NCBI RefSeq assembly: GCF_022682495.2
Contig: NC_071389.1
Location: 10,407,199-10,471,198 of the forward strand
DNA length: 64,000 nt
Direction of reading: 5' to 3'
Origin: Desmodus rotundus
Lineage: Eukaryota; Chordata; Mammalia; Chiroptera; Phyllostomidae
Part shown: in pieces, positions 60,066 to 64,000 of the stretch
How positions within the stretch are numbered: position 1 is the stretch's first letter
Layout: every line of letters begins with the position of its first letter
Position numbers and translations under genes: made by a program
The notes under the pieces: generated by a model
Seen by the model: only the letters and a program-made list of their open reading frames with translations
What the model was told of the DNA's origin: nothing
The model's database searches: none

Positions 60066-60319
60066 AGTCTGCTCCCAGAGCCCATGAGTTGTACAGTCTG
60101 CCTGGCGGAGCTTCAGAGAGAACTGGGGGAGAGTGGTGTGAGCTGGGGGGTGGGTCCTGAGTGAGAGTCTGCACCTCACACAGGCAGGGCACCGGCACCC
60201 TGGCATGGGTGGGAGACAGTGGGGTGGACGAGATGACCTTGGGCACAGACTCTAGTCATCTGCTGAGGACGTTGAAGGTCAGGCCAGTGAGGGTCGGCAC
60301 ATGTCTCCCTGTGATATAG

Positions 60320-60690
60320 CCCTTAGCTCCTGCTGTCCCCTCCACCAGGGGTGCTCTCCCCTGCTCAGGTGCCACCCCTCCTCCAAGAAGACAGATGCCC
60401 AGCTGGGCCCAGAACCCATCTCTGTAGATGGTAACTACATTCTTCCCACTGATCAAGCCAGAACTCTGGGGTCACCCACTAATCCCCCTCTTTTTTCTAT
60501 ATCTCACTCCCAAGCCATCACCAAGCCCTGGCAACTCAACCAGAGTATGTCCTGCGTTGGCCACATCTCATGGTTTCCCCTCTGACCGCCCAACCAAGGA
60601 GCCCAGATTATTACAGTAGCCCCCAAGCTGAGCTTTCGGCTTCCCCGTTCGCCTTCTCCTACTCTTCACCCTGATTGATCCATTTACTAT
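60320..60690 (+). repeat. L2 LINE fragment
   Basis: CTCACTCCCAAGCCATCACC, AAGCCCTGGCAACTC, AGATTATTACAGTAGCCCCC; sense L2 body. Confidence 0.7.
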
Positions 60691-60714
60691 AAGTCATATC
60701 AGGAATCACATACA

Positions 60715-62040
60715 CACCCACCCCAAATCCTCTAAAGGTAGGCAAATAGATTGATAGGACAGAATAGAGTCCAGAAATAGACCCTAATATATAGACTCAA
60801 TTGATTTTTGACAAAGGACCCTGGGCCGTTCGATGGGGATGGAGAAGTCTTTTTAACAAATGACCCAGGAGATGCATAAGGAGAAAATGAACTTGGGCTC
60901 TTACCTCACATATACACAGATTTAATTTGAGATGAATCATAGACCTAAATGTAAAACCCAGCATCATAAAGCTTCTAGAGCAAAACATAGAAATATACCT
61001 GTGCGATATTGGGGCAGGCAAGGATTTCTTAAAGAGGTCGCGACAAGCACTAAATGAAAAATAGAAAGTCGGTAAATTGGACTTAATAAAAATTCCTATC
61101 TTCTGCTCATAAGAAGACAATTTTAAGAAAATGAAAAGGCAAACTATAGACTGAGAAAAAAACACTCTAACCACAAATATATGACAAAGGATTTGTATCC
61201 AGAATATATAAACAGCTACTGCAGATTCATAATGACAAGGAAACTCAATTATTTTTAAAAAGAAGATCTCACAATGGCCAATATGTATATAGAAAGGGGC
61301 ATAACATCATTAGTCATCAGGGAAATGAAGACTAAAACCTCCGCGAGTTACCATTTCACAACCGCTGGATGGCCTGGAATTGAAGACGTCGGCGATGCGA
61401 AATGTGGATGCAAATGCAGAGCCATCAGAATGCCTGTCCATCGCTGGTGGCGGCACAACTACTCAAAAAACTGGCAGTTGCTTACAAAGGTAAATATACC
61501 CCTTCTCCCTGGTCCACTCTTTCGCTCCGAAGTGTTTACCCAAGAAAAAGGAAAACACACACCCACGGAGATTCGGGCATGAATGTTCACATCAGCTTTA
61601 TTCATAACAACAAAAACTGAGAAATGCTAATGGCCATAATTAGGAAAATGGATGAAAAAACGGTAGTATATTCATACAATAAACTGTATTTCTTATCGAT
61701 ACATATGAATGAACTCCTGATACACACAGCAGTGTGGCTGGAACTCAAAACATGCTGAGCCGAAGAAGCCAGACGGCAAAGAGTACATACGGCATCATTC
61801 CATGTCTGTGAACTTCTAGAACATGAAACAAACCTCTGGTGACAGAAATCCAAACAATCTTTACCTATGGAGAGTGGACATTGACTGAAAGGAGGCGTAA
61901 GTGAACTTTCTAGAGGGCGAGGAATGCTCTAGAGTGTGATCGGGATGGTACTTACACAGGTAATCATGTTCATTAAGATTCATCGAATTGTGTGCTTAAG
62001 AACAGGGCATTTCCCTACGTGACCTCTATCGCATTAAAAG
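60715..62040 (+). repeat. L1M LINE, end of ORF2 and 3' UTR, sense
   Basis: TTGATTTTTGACAAAGGACC, TTTTTAACAAATGACCCAGG, AAAGCTTCTAGAGCAAAACA, AATTGGACTTAATAAAAATT, TCATCAGGGAAATGAAGACT and ATCGAATTGTGTGCTTAAGA are in sense ORF2-to-3'-UTR order. The reading frame is destroyed. Confidence 0.9.
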
Positions 62041-62099
62041 CCAGGGAGTGCTCATCCACCACTCCCCTCTGGTCCACCTGCTCCAGCCACAGCGTCCTC

Positions 62100-62455
62100 C
62101 TTACTCTTCCTTGAATGCATCCAGCTCAGGTCCACCTCTGTGACTTTGCAATGACTTTCCTTTCTGCCTGGAAAAACCTTACCCCAACATTCTCAATCCC
62201 TCCTTCATCCAGGTCTCTCCTCAAATCTTCTACCCCTATCTCAGCCTCTTCCTCCTGGCCCCATCAACTCCTTTCCTTGCTTTGCTTTCTGGCATCATAT
62301 TTATTTCTATCTACAAGTATATATTATATAATTCCTTATCTCTTGGATCCCCCACTGGAGTTTAAGTGCCATATGGGCAGGATTTTACCTGCCATGTTCA
62401 CTTGGTACAGGACTCAGAAAAATCCCTAACACGTTACTTAATAAACTCTTGTTTA
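62100..62455 (+). repeat. L2 LINE 3' end
   Basis: TTTCTGCCTGGAAAAACCTT, TCTCCTCAAATCTTCTACCC, CCCCACTGGAGTTTAAGTGC, TTAATAAACTCTTG; sense L2. Confidence 0.82.
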
Positions 62456-62459
62456 ATAA

Positions 62460-62575
62460 CAATTCTTCTGTGGGTTTGTGAAGATTAAATAAGGCAGTGC
62501 AGAGAGAGTGCCTAGCAGAGTGACAGAGTGAGTACTCAGTAAATACAAGCTACTATTATCATCATTCCTCACTGG
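62460..62575 (+). repeat. MIR SINE 3' half
   Basis: GTGAAGATTAAATAAGGCAG, GTACTCAGTAAATACAAGCT, ACTATTATCATCATT; sense MIR. Confidence 0.8.
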
Positions 62576-62639
62576 GTCCTCAACATTGCCCTGCATAATG
62601 ATCAACACAGACACGTGTACCGTAAAGAACTAGGTAGGC

Positions 62640-62900
62640 AGAGCAGATGAATGACTGGGCTGGTGAATGGACTGGTAGGTTTTGGGGTAGATGGGTGGAT
62701 GGGTGGGTGGATGGATAATATGATGGAATGACGGATGAATGGATAGAATGAATGTTTGGATGGATGGATGGGATGCTATGGCCGAATGGATGGATGTGTG
62801 GGTAGAAAGAATGGATGGATGGGTAGATGGATAGATGGGTAGATGCATGGATGTGCATCCATGAACAGATGGATGAGTGTGTGGGTGGGTAAGTGGTGGT
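62640..62900 (+). repeat. (GGAT)n microsatellite array
   Basis: Interrupted GGAT/GAAT/GGGT tetramers over about 260 bp. The minus frames here are repeat artefacts rich in His, Pro and Ser. Confidence 0.9.
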
Positions 62901-63099
62901 TTTAGTGAACACCCGGAACTGCTGGGGGAAGCTTAGAGAATCTTTTCCATGAGATTTCACAAGTCTGCCCTTGGAGTAGAATGCTCAGGAGCAGGAAAGA
63001 GGGCAGGTTATGTAGTCAGGATCCCGTGCATTTCCCTGAGCACGTACACACCCCTTTACTATCTCTGATCCCTCCCCCACTGTCCTTTCAGAGCAACTC

Positions 63100-63190
63100 C
63101 TCCAGTGAGGTGGTAGCCTGTTGTCCCCATTTACAGGTGAGAAAACTGGGGCCCAACAGGTTGAATTGGCTTATGCAGCCAGAGAGCAGA
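63100..63190 (-). repeat. MIR SINE fragment
   Basis: TTGTCCCCATTTACAGGTGA and GAAAACTGGGGCCCAACAGG; reverse MIR. Confidence 0.65.
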
Positions 63191-63630
63191 AGGCTAGGCC
63201 TCAGTCCTGGTCTCGGGGCTCTCCTCGTTCTATGTGTCCAGGGGCTGAGAGGCGTGAGACTCTGGGGACTGAGAACACGCCTTCAGGTGATGTGTTCTAG
63301 GAGCAGGCAGGGGGGCCACGATTTGACAGCCAGCAGCTGCTAATGGGTTTCAGGGTGGTGGAGGAAGTGCCAGGGTAAGAGCAGCTGGCCTGGCTTCCGG
63401 AAGCAACATCTTGATAGAGCAGTGAGGGTAGGAGTCGGAGGAACCGCCTGCTGCAAAGGCCCTGGTTTGTCAGCTCAGGGAAGTAAGGGCAGGGCTGACC
63501 CCTAGCCCACCCCCTCTGCCCCTCCCAGCAGCCCCCAGGAGCCCCCAGGGACCGCAGCTCAGATAGGACAAGGTATCAGCTCTCCTCCTCCTCCACTCCC
63601 AGGCTTCCTGCTTCCCTCTGAAGACCTGCA
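63190..63630. other. intron, unassigned
   Basis: GC-rich unique sequence; nothing recognised. Confidence 0.3.
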
Positions 63631-63634
63631 TGAC

Positions 63635-63740
63635 CTGAAGTCCTGCTTCTGCCACTTCCTGACTGTGTGAGCTTGGGCAAGCCGCTGACCCCCCTAGGGC
63701 CAGTTTTAAAGCCTGCAAAATGGGCTTTACGGTCACCTGC
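63635..63740 (+). repeat. MIR SINE fragment
   Basis: CTGCCACTTCCTGACTGTGT and GAGCTTGGGCAAGCCGCTGA; sense MIR. Confidence 0.75.
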
Positions 63741-64000
63741 CTGTAAGAACCAGGATGGGTGCGACGGCCCTCCACTGTAGCCTAGTGCACGTCAGGCCCC
63801 TGATCCATGCCAGGTCCCTCTCCTCTCGGGTCAGTATGCCCAGGCCCATGCCTGACAGGAGTAGATGGGGGTTTTAGAAAACAGGGCAGTGAGGAATCTG
63901 GTTCCTCACACCTCATCCACCCAGGGCTGAGACCACGTTTGGTACGCCGTTGAATCCCCAAGTCCCAGCCAGGGTCTGACTCACCGCAGGGACTCAGGGA
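63740..64000. other. intron, mostly unassigned
   Basis: Possible L2 scrap at 63925-63985 (GTTGAATCCCCAAGTCCCAG). No exon reaches the right edge. Confidence 0.3.

Noticed and set aside
62580..62960. 126-codon minus-strand frame with HPSIHPS-like repeats
   Set aside because: Translation of the GGAT microsatellite.

Overview
The window is vertebrate nuclear DNA: long introns, three short exons with GT/AG splice sites, no operons, no compact bacterial-type ORFs, and dense ancient mammalian repeats (MIR, L2, L1M, MaLR LTRs, MER5-type hAT elements). Four young tRNA-derived SINEs of the VES type, two of them with perfect target-site duplications, point to a bat, most likely a yangochiropteran. The call rests on recognising the SINE consensus and was not checked by a search.

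The only protein-coding gene I can support is IGSF21 (immunoglobulin superfamily member 21), on the + strand, present as three internal exons: 31171-31289, 53805-53920 and 56536-57010. Together they encode about 236 residues: the end of the first Ig-like domain and a second Ig-like module. The first exons and the signal peptide lie upstream of the window. The last Ig domain and GPI-anchor region lie downstream. Introns seen are >31 kb (phase 2, left edge), 22.5 kb (phase 1), 2.6 kb (phase 0) and >6.9 kb (phase 1, right edge). No CpG island, promoter, tRNA, rRNA or second gene is evident, as expected inside a long neuronal adhesion gene.

Layout: 1-31170 is intron with L2/MIR fossils, two MaLR LTRs (one split by a VES SINE), two L1 3' ends, a GGAT microsatellite and a near-perfect 28-bp-arm hairpin at 26494-26562. 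31290-53804 is intron with an antisense L1 (37.0-38.2 kb), another VES in a cluster of LTR scraps, many MIR/L2 pieces, a purine-rich minisatellite (49.7-50.1 kb) and several repeat-free AT-rich blocks that look like conserved non-coding elements. 53921-56535 is a short intron with AT microsatellites and a 31-bp direct repeat. 57011-64000 has an inverted VES pair just downstream of the third exon, a degenerate tandem array, a sense L1 and L2 copies.

Most long open frames are chance ORFs in GC-rich intron. The least expected feature is the 26.5-kb hairpin: its minus-strand transcript would pair over all 28 positions with one G-U wobble. No previously undescribed system is demonstrated. The repeat-free blocks and hairpin are the best follow-up targets.
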